The translations under genes were made by a program, and so were the position numbers. Positions 41,879 through 52,904 of a stretch of DNA of 64,000 nt are shown piece by piece. Each line of letters begins with the position of its first letter. Within the stretch, counting starts at the first letter, position 1. This DNA comes from Blastocladiella emersonii ATCC 22665 (taxonomy: Eukaryota; Blastocladiomycota; Blastocladiomycetes; Blastocladiales; Blastocladiaceae), in the NCBI GenBank assembly GCA_025594325.1, contig JANHCV010000004.1, positions 744,001-808,000 on the forward strand, read 5' to 3'. Below the pieces are notes generated by a model. That model was not told where the DNA came from. It ran no database searches and was given only the letters and a program-made list of their open reading frames with translations.

Positions 41879-41903
41879 AAAACGTGATTTCGCGACGCGT
41901 CTC
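41879..41903 (-). promoter_or_regulatory. Shared family upstream motif, copy A
   Basis: AAAACGTGATTTCGCG then ACGCGTCTC on the plus strand, 51 bp upstream of the copy A ATG. Near-identical blocks precede copies C, D and E. Confidence 0.65.
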
Positions 41904-41982
41904 ACCGAGCGCTGCCACCTCGCGAGGGCTCGCTCCTCGTTATCCTCGCGTCATTGAGGCTGCAAATGCAGTTTATTGGATA

Positions 41983-42180
41983 TCACAACTTCGAGGGCCC
42001 GTGCGGCGCCACTCGCTTGAGCTCGGCGAGGCACGCTCTATTCCCCTCGCGCAACCCCGTATTGGACCCGTTCAGAGTCGCGGACCGCGTCGAGTGTGCT
42101 GTCCGGAACGAGGCGCCAGAATTCGACCATAATGGGGCACTTTTTCTTCGTCAGGCCTCGCTGCGACCACACGTCTGCAA
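41983..42180 (-). pseudogene. Tandem family copy B: 3' stub of exon 2
   Basis: Only the last ~65 codons are recognisable: KKCPIMVEFWRLVPDSTLDAVRD, then after a frameshift ACLAELKRVAPHGPSKL and a stop. This matches the C-terminal DFWRQVPDGALDAVRDAEW...AELKRVAPL of the other copies. No exon 1 and no CxxC segment remain. Confidence 0.75.
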
Positions 42181-42927
42181 TAGTGTTGCGGCGAGCGCTC
42201 GTACGTGCCGGCTTGCGGGTCTGACTTCCGCACGCGGCTCTGCTCGCAGCTCGCGGTCGTCCGGCTCGGAGCCGCACGTACCACCTTGGCCACCTCCAGG
42301 CTCGGCACTTGCACGTGAAATACGTGCCGAGCGGCGTGCGGCACGCGAGCTCAAGGAGAGAACTCACCCCTCGCTGCCGCCGCTGAGTTCAAGACATAAA
42401 CGTGAGGGCTATGCAACACGTTTATCGAGAATATATGAACGTGTTCTGCGGTCAATCATTATTTGTCCTTGTGGTCATGACCGAGATTTGAGGCCAAGTT
42501 GACCATGGTCGTGGTCAACTTGGCCATGGCCATCGTCTCCTTCACGTACCCCCTCACGACCATCGTCCCCTCAGCCACTTACTGCGCGAAAGTTGTTGCT
42601 GACGTGAATGTCGCTCACTTCCGCCCAGTCTGGGGCCAATAAAACGCCATCACATCACGAACGCTCGCGTGCGCTCGCGAGCGGTACAAGCCACAGCCCC
42701 TGGGCTCGCCGCTCGTACGCGCCTCGCCTCGGCTGGGCGAGCGGTGCCGGTCGCACGGGCGAGCCTGCGAGCCGCACGTGCGCCGAGCCAGATTCAGCAA
42801 CACTAGTCTGCAACGCGCATGTGTCATCGAAACGCGTCTCGCGTCAAAGTGCTCAGGTCGTAAAACGAAGTTCTCCGTTATAATCCATGGGCAGCGTGCA
42901 GGAAGAAATGATGAATCCGATTATCAA
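42181..42927. other. Intergenic space between copies B and C, with a hairpin
   Basis: No gene. It probably held the body of copy B before deletion. It contains a perfect 14 bp inverted repeat at 42492-42525 and is GC-poorer than average near 42420-42480. Confidence 0.5.
42492..42525. repeat. Perfect 14 bp inverted repeat with 6 bp loop
   Basis: Arms GGCCAAGTTGACCA (42492-42505) and TGGTCAACTTGGCC (42512-42525). Further GACCATGG and GGCCATGG words surround it. It could be a hairpin terminator or a relic of a small element. Confidence 0.75.
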
Positions 42928-45522
42928 CTACAGACATAAATAGCCCGCGATCGCGGGGGCCGCGCGCTTGATCTCCTCAATGCACGCCAGCTCGCGGTAG
43001 CCATAGCGCAGGAGTCCGCGCCAAACCCAAGTCAACTTCACGTAGCTCGTTGATTGCTCCGTCAGGAATCAGGCGCCAGAAATTGGGCATGGTTGGACAC
43101 CCGTCGGCGGCCACGACGTCAAGAAGTGTGTCAAGGTCCGCGCGGATCAGCAAGCGCATCAGCTCGCGCACGGGAAACTCAACGTTGTGCTTGCGGCACG
43201 CCTCGGAAATCCGCTTTGAGGGCTTCCTGACCCCTGACCTGCGGTCGAACGGGCGGTCCAGACGCGAGCTACTGTCAAAGAACCGGCGGAAAGCTGCCTT
43301 GGCAAACTTGGGAAGCTGCTTGAGTCCGCCGCTCACGCCCAAGAGATCAAAGAAGGTCTTGAACCACAACGCCTGGCCCGAGAGGTCGCACCGGCTGCAC
43401 GTCTGGGCGGCGTCAGGACCGAATGTGAGCGACCCGCGCGTGCAGCATCTGCCAATCTTGAGCTGCGCCTCGACCATGACCCCAAGCAGCTTTGGGGCGA
43501 GATCCGACACTTTCTTGACGCGAAGCATTGCGGCGTCGCGAGTGGAAGGGTTCTGGAGCGCGGCGACAAGGATCCAGTGAGCTGAGGCCAATTCGGAGCA
43601 TTTCTCCACGGGCGTCGCGGTGATGACAAGCATGGCGAGCTCAAACAGCTCCGTGACGTGAAGGTTGGTCGGGTTGAGAAAGAACGCATAGAGCCGCTTC
43701 CCTGCATTGGCAAGCGGTCATCGCTCCTTCTCGGCAAAGGGATCACGCCCTGTCGTTACGTTAAGCAAGTCGCGAACTTGCCGATGAGCTCGGCCATGTG
43801 GTCTGGCAGGGATCGCAACGCAAAGTCAAAGGTCCGCCGTGGCCCGGCCATGCCCAATTCCGGCAACATGAGACACTGGTAGAACGCTACACCATACCAG
43901 GCGCGAGGTTGGGTAAGTTACAGGTGAGAATCTCTTGTGCCTCGAACCAATGTACCAATGAGGACCTCCTCCACCAAGCGGGAGCCAATTTGTGCGATGA
44001 CTTCCCCATGGAGCTCGGAAAACGTTTCGTCGCGGTCCTTGCCAAGAGTGTGTGCCAAGAGGAAGGCAAGAGTTTCTGGGTTGAGCAACTTGTACTGTTT
44101 GAGTTGATCAAACACGTCGGTCAAGGTACCAATCACGTCCTGGCGACACCACACGGTGAGCTGCGCACGCTGCAGAGGTGTCGCGCAGTTGAGAAGCTGC
44201 TTTGGATGGAGCGCAAGAACGTAAGCAAGAGTTTCGCGCATGTAAGGCTGCATGAGATACGCGAGCGCGCTCGCCAAGATAGGCTGCAGCTCCAGCAAGT
44301 ACGCGGCTGTGCCCCCGTAGCAGGTATGGTCAACAAGCGGTGACAAGTCGGCAAAGAGCCAGTCAAGTGTGCGAATGACATCGCCATTCGCTCAAGCGGC
44401 CTTGGGAAAGTAATGCTCTGTCAGTTTTCGGAAATCGAGATGGACAGAGCACAGTTTGATGAGATAATCAGTATCGAGGACAAGATCAAGAGCAGTGACG
44501 CTCTCAAGGAAGCCGGGGTTCCAGGAAATGATGGCGATTAGCGCGAGAAAGTCGAGGAGACTCAAGTGGTACGGAAGTCGTGTTTTGGCCAGGTTCAACG
44601 AATTTCCAATGAAGTGCACGCGGAACCAGTCCTTGGAGACCTCGTCAAGCAACTTGGGCACAGCCGCGAATGTGTCTTTGAGCAACTGGCAGGCCGATGT
44701 CGAGTTGCCATGCGTGATGGCATGGACGAGCAGTTGAACTTGTGAGAAGACGGGAGACTTGATGCATGAAGGAATACAATCGTTTGAGTCGTTGCCGCTG
44801 AGTAAGCTCTGAAGATGGCTGCCGAAGTTGGCGAGAAGTAACTCGCTCATCCAAGCGTGCCCAGCTTCGGCTTCGGCGTCGGCTTTGGCAAGCTGAAGTT
44901 GCTGGCCGTCACCGACACCATCCGGACCAAGACCAATCTGCAAGGCAGCATCTGCTATAGCCGTGGCGATGGTGGTAAGCACGTTGTTGCTCGGGTCAAG
45001 TTTGGCGAGATTGGGAGCCGTCGCAAGCGCTTGAAGCTGATTTCTATCATCGGACGCCCACAACAAGCGAAGCGGTTTTAGAATGTCGAGGAAGAGGTCC
45101 GAAGCCGCGCGGAAAAATTTGCAGTTGGGAGCGATTGAGGAATCCGCGGTGCTAATAGCCCTGAAGTAGCCATCCAGGTCCGTGCGCGGTAGATAATACG
45201 ATTGGTTAATGGAGCCAGCTTCGGGAAGGTCAAAAGGATGCTGTTCGCGGAGCCAGTGAGAAAGCCAACGGCGGTTCCAAACCCGCTTTACGGGCCATTC
45301 GGATGAGATGATGTGCAGCTCGCGGGTCGCGACGCTGAAGTACCCGCGCGGCTCGGTGAGTTGCATGCCTGCGATAAGGAGCTCGGACGGAAGCACGCCA
45401 AGGTTGAAGTCGACATTGGCGCTGCCCGCGTTCAAAAGAGTGTCGGCATTCGAGCCGCAGGCATGTTGCATGGAGTTTTCATTCATTTTAGGTTCATGTG
45501 AGTTCATGGCAAGGATTTCCAT
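42928..45522 (-). pseudogene. Tandem family copy C, pseudogene
   Basis: Exon 1 (43956-45522, ATG 45522) has an in-frame TGA at 44392, after HYFPKAA, and then continues in the same frame (VIRTLDWLFADLSPLVDH). Exon 2 (from 43886) has a stop near 43760, a frame change near 43690 and another near 43030, where the sense text resumes as RELACIEEIKRAAPAIAG. The 5' end and promoter are very close in sequence to copy D (both begin NSHEPKMNENSMQ or SSHEPKMNENSMQ), so C and D are the youngest pair or have exchanged sequence. It lacks the long acidic insert of copies A and G. Confidence 0.8.
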
Positions 45523-45580
45523 TGAGAGCTGCCGCGATGCTTGGCCAACTTCGCCTGCAGCCTCAACTGGTCACCTGCCC

Positions 45581-45605
45581 AAAACGTGATTTCGCGGCGC
45601 GTCTC
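45581..45605 (-). promoter_or_regulatory. Shared family upstream motif, copy C
   Basis: AAAACGTGATTTCGCG then GCGCGTCTC, 59 bp before the ATG of pseudogene C. Confidence 0.6.
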
Positions 45606-45733
45606 CACGTCCTGCGTCTCACGTCCCGTTCTGCACCACTTAGCCCCCCTGTTCTGCACGACCTCAACGATAACTTCGAGAGAGATCTGAAATTGTATGA
45701 CAAGAACAACTCAGCGAGGCACAGAGCCTAGCT

Positions 45734-48094
45734 TCACTCCTCGCGAGACCCAATTGGCGCGACGCGCTTGAGCTCCGCAATCAACTCATTGCGCCCCTTG
45801 CTGGTTGCCAATTTTTCCTTGACCCACGCAGCATCGCGAACAGCGTCGAGTGCACCGTCTGGGGCCTGGCGCCAAAAATCGAGCAGAGTTGGGAACTCCC
45901 GCTTGGACAAGATATCAATGAGGGTTCCGAGGTCGGTCCGGATGAGGATGCGGACCAGCTCGCGCGCGGTGAAGACGATGTGGTGCCCGCGGCACTCTAA
46001 CGGCACTGGCTGGAGCAGGCTTCTGGTACCGCGAATCTTTTTTAATGGCTGGTCCAGCCGCTTGCTGGCCCATAAGACTCGCCGGATCGAAGAGCGTGCA
46101 ATCTCAGGCATCTGCATGAGGCCATTGCTCCCGCACATGCGCTGAAGGTCCGCGAAAGTCGCAAACCACGGCGCCTGGCCTGAGAGTGTGCAGTTGTTGC
46201 AAGTCTTGTGGACGCTGTCCTCGCCGAACGGAAGCGAGGCACGCGTTGGACTTCCACCGGCCTCAAGCTGCGCCACGATCATGATACCGAGCAAGACAGG
46301 TACAAGGTCCGGCTGGTCCGTGAGCTTGCGCATTGCAAGACCTCGTGTCGCCGGGTTCTGGAGCACAGCAACAGCGAGCCAGTGCGCGGACTGACAATCG
46401 CTGAAGTTGGCGTTGGGCAAGTTGCTGCTGACGGCCGCGGCGAGCTCCAAGAGCCCAAGAGTGTTTTCGGATGTCGGGCAGGAGAAAACGAGGTCAAACC
46501 GTTTGCCGAACTCCGGGAGCGGGTCCTGGTTGATGGCCATGGAAGGGTCGAGTCCCGTGCGGATAACGGTGGCGAACTTGCCCAAGAGAGCAGGCATTTC
46601 GTTGGACAACGCCCGCTGCGCAAACTCGAAAACGGTGCGCGTGTCACACATGCCCTCAGTGTGAGAGATCAGACAAACGCGGAAAGCTACACAATGAGCG
46701 CGGCGTCCAAATGTAAGTCTTTTTTTTTTCCTCGCGAGACATTGAAATTACGCACCGTTCACGACCACGTCATGAAGCTTGGAGCCAATTTGCGCAAGCG
46801 TCAGTTGCAGAAAAACATTGTTGTCAGCCCTGCCAAGCGCATGTGCAAGAAAGAACGCGAGAGTCTCGTGTTCAAGCAGCCCAAGAGGCTCAAGAACGCC
46901 AAACACGTTGGTTGTAGTGCCAATCGTGTCCCGACCAGCCAGCATCGCCACCAGCGCGCGCTGCGAAGGCGTCGCGCTCGAGAGTATTTGGCTAGGAAAG
47001 TGATTCAATGCGTGGGCGATAGCCTCCTCCATGTGAGGCTGAATGAGAGAGTCAAGCAAGTTCGACTCAAGAAGCAGGGCTGCGATGGCCGGCGCAGACC
47101 AGAAAAGCCAATTGAGCGTGCAAGAAACGTCAGCTGCAGCCTCGGCAGCCTTTGGAAAATGACGAGTGATGACCACGGCGGGTTTGAAATGTTCCTTGCC
47201 CAACCGTAAAAGAAATGGTAAGTCGAGAGCGAGCCCCAGCTCAGTAGCCCATTTGAGAAAGTTGGGCTTCCAGGAGAAAAGCGCGAGGAGCGCGAGGTAG
47301 TTGAGCAAACTGGTCGGCTCCGGTAATCGCCAGTAATGTGAAATCGCAAAACCGACGAAGGTGCAATGGTCAAGGAACCACCCGTTGCTCTTGATTTCAG
47401 GCAGCTCGGGTGCAACCCTCGCCGTGTCATTGAAAAGTTGACGAGTCGCTGCTCCGTCGCTTATCGTGACAACTCGGACAAGCAGCTGGACCTGACAGTA
47501 CACGGGAGCCTTGGTGCATGAGGTGATGTGGGGCCGGCGGCGGGAGTAAGGGCCGTTCCAGTAACCGCTAGTCGATTTCGTGATGGAAACTCTGCCCTGT
47601 TGTAGCTCTTTCGTCGGGTGGCTGACGAGGTCAAGGAGTCGCCCAGGGTTCGCTGTCCAACTTGGGCGTAGCGGCTGGATGAGATCAAGAAAGACCTCAG
47701 AAGTCGCGAGATAGAAGTGGCAACTCGGAGCTAGAGGGGAACCTGGCTCGGCGAACCAAAGGTACCCTTCGAAATCGGTGCGGGGAAGGTCGTCGATGTG
47801 CATCGCTGCCAGGTTGTCCTTGGTGGCGGCGCGGTGAAGCCACGAGGTCAAGCGGCGGCGGTTCCAGATGCGTTTGATGGCCCATTCAGATGCAAGTCCG
47901 CGGAACTCGCGATTCGCGGCGGAGATGCAGTCGCGCGGCTCGGTGAGTTGCACGACTGCGATAAGGAGCTCGGACAGAAGCACGCCAAGTTTGAAGTCGA
48001 CATCGGCGCTGCCCGCGTTCAAAAGAGTGTTGGCATCCGTGCCGCAGGCACGTTGCATGGAGTTTTCATTCATTTTAGGTTCATGTGAGCTCAT
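45734..48094 (-). CDS. Tandem family copy D (F-box-like), intact
   Basis: Exons 46756-48094 and 45734-46686; intron 69 bp (donor GTGCGT, acceptor TGTAG); 763 residues. The start is ATG 48094 (MSSHEPKMNENSMQ); an ATG at 48073 is also possible. F-box-like LLSELLIAVVQLTEPRDCIS, then IKRIWNRRRLTSWL, YCQVQLLVRVVTISDGAATR and LLNYLALLALFSWKPNFLKW. Exon 2 has CNNCTLSGQAPWFATFADLQ and ends ELIAELKRVAPIGSREE. It lacks the acidic insert present in A and G, explaining the shorter length. Fully open, so probably expressed. Confidence 0.7.
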
Positions 48095-48154
48095 GGCAAG
48101 GGGTTCACTGGGAGCTGTTGTGATATTTGCTCCAGCCTCGACTGATTGCCTCCC

Positions 48155-48179
48155 AAAACGTGATTTCGCGGCACGTCTC
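48155..48179 (-). promoter_or_regulatory. Shared family upstream motif, copy D
   Basis: AAAACGTGATTTCGCG then GCACGTCTC, 61 bp before the copy D ATG. The ACGCGT core is changed to GCACGT here. Confidence 0.6.
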
Positions 48180-48283
48180 CCGCGTCTCACGTCGCGCTGT
48201 GCGGGACCTCGACCAAAACTTCGGAAAAAAAACCCAGAGGTTGTATGGCAAACAAAAAACAAGCGAGACACAAACAACAATCC

Positions 48284-50090
48284 TCACTCCTCGCGAGCCC
48301 CAAGCGGCGCAACGCGGACGAGCTCCGCAAGCAACTCCTTGCGCCCAAACTTCTTGCTGAACGCCAACATTTCCTGGACCCATGCTGCATCGCGGACTGC
48401 GCCGAGCGCACCATGCGGGACCTGGCGCCAAAAGTCGAGCAGAGTCAGCCACTCCCGCCTGGACAGGATATCAATAAGCATCCCAAGATTGGCACGAATG
48501 AGGACCCGGATCAGCTTGCGCGCGGTGAAGACGACGTGGTGCCCGCGGCCACTCCAATGGCACTGGATGAAGCATGCGCCAAGTACCGCAAATGTTCTGA
48601 TTCATGGCATGCGAGAGGAGACAAAGGTAAAAGGTCACACGTCCGGAAGATAAATGAGCGTCGGAGGCAAGATTTGAGCGAGAAGAAACAAACTACCTTT
48701 GAGCACCACAGCTGAAAGTTGCGAGCCAATCTGCGCAAGCAAGTTCGTCTCGAACTCGTCAATCAGCTTTCTGCCTAGCGCATGCGCCAACGGGTACCCA
48801 AGCGTCTCGAGATCAAGCATTCGGCCGTGGTCGAGAGTGTCCAACAAACTCGCAGCGCCATCACGCTCCGAAGAGGCCATAGTGATCTGCGCGCGCTGCA
48901 ACGGCGTCGCGCGAGCAAGAAACTGGTTCGGGTAAAGTGTGAGCGAATGAGCGAGAGCGATCTCCATATGCGGTCGCATGAGATAATGAAGCAAGTTCGA
49001 CTGGAAAAGAAGGTTTGCCAAGACGGGTGCAGACCGGAACAGCTAGTTGAGCCTTGACCCTCTGCAAGTGGCTATCAAGGTCAAGGCATCGGATAGCGCG
49101 AAAAGTGCAGGCTTGGCCGCTCCAAACTCGGACTTGGCTGGAACTGACGCCAGCGAGGACTCGGATCCAGAGTACGACGAGGACGGCTACTACGATGACC
49201 GCCCGTACCACCGTCACGTACCTTGCATCGTCTCATGTGTCGAGGCCCCCGTTTACTGCCAGGTCCAGCTTCTCGTTTGGGTCATCACGCAAACCGACAA
49301 TGCGGCAACCCGCTGGCTCCTCGGGGACACGGCCCAATTTGCACCCGAGTTGTTTGAAATTGGGAGCACCGAGTGGTTCCAGAGCCACGGCTCCTATGTT
49401 GGCTCAGCCATATTCTTTCACTGGCGGCTTCCGCGTCCAACGAGATTCACCGACTATCTCGCGTTGCTTGCCCTCTTTTCCTGGAATCCACATTACCTCG
49501 AGGGTATAGCCAAACTGAAACCTCCCATCGACTTGTCCTCCTTGGAGTGCTTGGCCAAAGAGCACTTTACCCCCTCGGACTGTCATCATGCAACACTTTC
49601 CCAAAACTGCTGACGCTGCCGCGAACGTATCCCGCACGAGAGGCATCAGTTTACCCTTCGGGTCAGCGGTCCACGATGCGCGGAGCGGCTGGGCGAGGTC
49701 GAGGAACACGTCCGAAGCGGCAAGTTAAAAGTAACGGCTGGGATTTTGCGCGTCGTTCATTCGCGTTTGCCCCAGATACCCGCCAAGGTCGGTCAAGGGA
49801 AGGTCGACGCGGTGCATCCACCGCAGCTTGTTGTTGGTCAGCAAGATACAGATCCACGGAATCAAGCGGCGGCGGTTTCAGATGCGCTTGACGGCCCATT
49901 CAGGAGCAACTTCGTGAAACTCGCGACTTGCGGCGGAGATGCAGTCGCGCGGCTCGGCGAGCTGCAGGACCGCGAAAAGCAAGTAGACCGGGAGCGCGCT
50001 CAGTCTAAGGTGAACGATATCGCTTGGCCCAGCGTCACGAGGAACATAATGCGCAGAGTCAAGTTGCATGGCAGGCGTGTCTGGATCCAT
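48284..50090 (-). pseudogene. Tandem family copy E, pseudogene with internal inversion and deletion
   Basis: The 5' part is in normal orientation: ATG 50090, ALPVYLLFAVLQLAEPRDCI, a stop after AVKRI, and FLDLAQPLRASWTADPKG near 49680. The next segment, about 49041-49655, codes the expected middle of the protein but on the opposite strand (RPYHRHVPCIVSCVEAPVYC, YLALLALFSWNPHYLEGIAK). The following part (48635-49040) is again on the minus strand (LANLLFQSNLLHYLMRPHM). Exon 2 has lost its first two thirds; only the end remains (LLDFWRQVPHGALGAVRDAA ... APLGAREE). It is therefore non-functional. Confidence 0.85.
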
Positions 50091-50155
50091 GGTAGCGGCG
50101 TTTGGGGGAGAAGGCGGCCGAACGCCACGGCGACCGCGATTTGATTCAGCTGTCC

Positions 50156-50180
50156 ACACGTGTTTTCGCAACGCGTCTCC
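50156..50180 (-). promoter_or_regulatory. Shared family upstream motif, copy E (diverged)
   Basis: ACACGTGTTTTCGCA then ACGCGTCTCC, 66 bp before the pseudogene E start codon. The first half has diverged while the ACGCGTCTC core is kept. A further reduced form, TTTCGCAACGTGTCTC, lies at 52791-52806 before copy F. Confidence 0.5.
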
Positions 50181-50283
50181 AGCCTCTGTCTCGCGTTGCT
50201 TCCGAGCGTACACGCCGGACCGTTGAAGGAACGAAGGGAAGGAAAACAAATATAACTATTGTAATGCACAAAACGATGAGAAA

Positions 50284-52691
50284 TCAGACACCGCTTGTCG
50301 AGAAGTTCGCGGTCGCAAGCGGGGCGACGCGCTTGAGCTCAGCATAGCACTCGAGCTGCTGCGAGCGCATACACGACATGACGCCGCGCTCAATCCACTC
50401 GGCGTCGCGGACCGCGTCAAGGGCGCCGTCGGGGACCTGGCGCCAAAAGTCGACCATGGCCGGAACGCACTGCTCGGACACGATGTCAAGGAGTCCGCTC
50501 AGGTCAAGGCGAGCCAGAACACAGACAAGTTCGCGCGCGGCAAACTCGACATTGTGTGCGCGGCATTCATCAGGCACCTGCAATGCCTCTTTGGCGTCGC
50601 GATTCTTGTCAAAGGAGTGATCGAGGGATGAGCTGCTGTCAATGAGCTGACGGATCTCGATCTTGGCAAACTCAGGCATGTACGCAATCCCGCCGCCGCA
50701 GATGGTAACAAGGTCCGTAACAGTCGCAAACCACGACACCTGGCCCGATAAGTTGCACTTGCTGCACAACTGCGTCCTGCTCGCGTCGATCGTAAGCGAC
50801 CCGTGAGTGTGGCACCCGCCGATCTTGAGCTGCGCGTCGACCATGATCCCAAGCAGCTTGTGCGGCAGCATCTCTTCCGCTTCCACTCGACGCGTGGCAG
50901 CGTCTCGCGTAGCTGGGTTCTGGAACGCGGCAACCACGAGCCAGTGAACAGCGGCCAAGTCGGAGAAGTTTTCCTCGGGCGTGTTGCGAATGACGAGCAG
51001 GGCAAGCTCAAATAGCTCCAGGGCGTGGTCGTTGGTCGGGTTGGCGAACAGCCGTTCAACGCACTTCAAGAGAGTAGAATCGGGCAGCTGATAGCGCGTT
51101 GCAGATGGGTTCATGCCGGTGCAGACACACGTTGCGAATTTGGCCATAAGCAAGGGCAGTTTGTCAGCCAAATGCTGCGTGGCAAAGTCAAGGACGTGGC
51201 GAGGGCTGACTAGATCCGATTCTGAACCCAATTCATGCGGAGTCAGGCAATGGTGAAAGGCTAGCCGTTAATACAAGAGCTTGCGTTAATTAGTAGCAAG
51301 GACGCGCGGAGCGTGAAAGTCGGCCACGCGAACGTACCGCTTAGAACCACATCGTCAAGTATAGGGCCAGCGAGCCGTATCACCTCAGACTTGATCATTG
51401 GCGAAACGCGCTAGTACTCTTCGCGGAACGCATGCGTCAGGAGGCACACGAGCGTGAAGTCGCTGAAATACCCGCGCTCCTCCATCAAGTTTACTAAGAT
51501 TGCCGCGTTACGAAATGTACCGTTGTAAGCGTCCGCGGCGATGTCGGCGCGATGCCAAGCCGTGGCGCTGTATAGAATTGGCCCTGGATAGCGTTCAAGC
51601 AGGTGCTCGAGCATCCCGCGCATCTCAGACTTCATAATCGAGATGCAGTCGAGTAGGGACGACAGGAATCGGCTTGGACGTGGAAGGTCGGAGAAGACGC
51701 CCGTAGCAAAGAGCCAGTCGAGCGTGCGTTGGACGCCAGGAGCAGGTTTGATTGCGTGAATACAGAGGCGGTTCGCCATTAATTGGTGGTTGATCTCGAC
51801 GTTGCACACGTGCGCCAGTGATTCCAACCGGTCTGCAAGTCCCAATGCTGTGAGGCGCTCCAGAACATCCGGTTTCCATGCCAAGCTCGCTAGAACGGCG
51901 AGATAGATGCGCAAGCTCAACTGGTCACAAGGCTGATCGCGAGAAAGCATAAGGAAACTGACTGGAGTGCGAAGAACGGACTCCCAGTCCTCGCACTTGA
52001 CCTCGAACAGCTCGGGGACCCGTTTGACCGTGTCCTCCAGGAGCCAGCAAGCAGCTGTGCTATCGCCTTGTGCGACAACTTGGATGAGGAGCTGGACCTG
52101 AGAAAAAGCGGGCGAGTTGGTCGACAGCGGGAGCAAGGATGTTCGCTTGGCGTATAAGCGTTTCCTGGTTTCCGTTGCAGAAACAAGTCCAACATGCATC
52201 TCGTCCGCATCGTCCTGGTCGAGCTGACCATCGCTGGCATTTTTGGTGGGAGCGGTCGCAAGTGCGCCGAGAAGTTCGTCATCCGACGTCCATGACGTGC
52301 GAAGCGGCTGCATGAGATCAAGGAAGATACCCGACGCCGCGCGGTAAAAGTAACGGCCTGGAGCCTTGCAAGCTAAATGCAAGCAGTTAACTGTCTCAAA
52401 GTATCCGTCCAAATCAGTACGCGGGAGTGAAGTTGGGTGGTGGTGGTCAAACCGGAGCCCAACCGCATCGCAGAGCCACGGAGTTAGACGACGGCGGTTC
52501 CAGATCCGCTTGACGTGCGGCTCGGAAGCAATGTTGCGAAACTCGGCCGTCGCGGTCAAGACGCCGTCGCGCGGGACTGCAAGTAGCATGACCGCGGTGA
52601 GTAGCTCGGGCGGGAGCTGGCTGAGACATAAATTGGCGCTGTTTATGTTTGCATTTTGTTGCATCAAGTCTAGTTTCATGTTTGGTGACAT
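50284..52691 (-). pseudogene. Tandem family copy F, one in-frame stop
   Basis: Exons 51338-52691 and 50284-51260; 77 bp intron with a GTACGT donor and CTAG acceptor, phase 1 as in the other copies. A single TAG at 51411 (after HAFREEY) interrupts exon 1. Text after it (MIKSEVIRLAGPILDDVVLS) aligns with the end of exon 1 in copies A and D, so the stop is a nonsense change. Apart from it, 776 codons are open. The N terminus has LPPELLTAVMLLAVPRDGVL and VKRIWNRRRLTPWL; exon 2 has CSKCNLSGQVSWFATVTDLV. It may still give a truncated 426-residue protein. Confidence 0.7.
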
Positions 52692-52904
52692 GGAGCCCGT
52701 GGCAGCGAGGTTAGCGGGAGGGAGGGCGACGCACTAACGCAGGCAAGCAGGTGCGAGACAGATCAGCCACAGCGTGACGAGACATCTGCTTTCGCAACGT
52801 GTCTCTCGCTTCCGCTGCTCCCGAGGCACAAACCAGACGATTGGGAACAGCATGGGCAAAGATGTCATTCAAAATCGATAAAAACTCGGGAAATCTCCGA
52901 CCGC

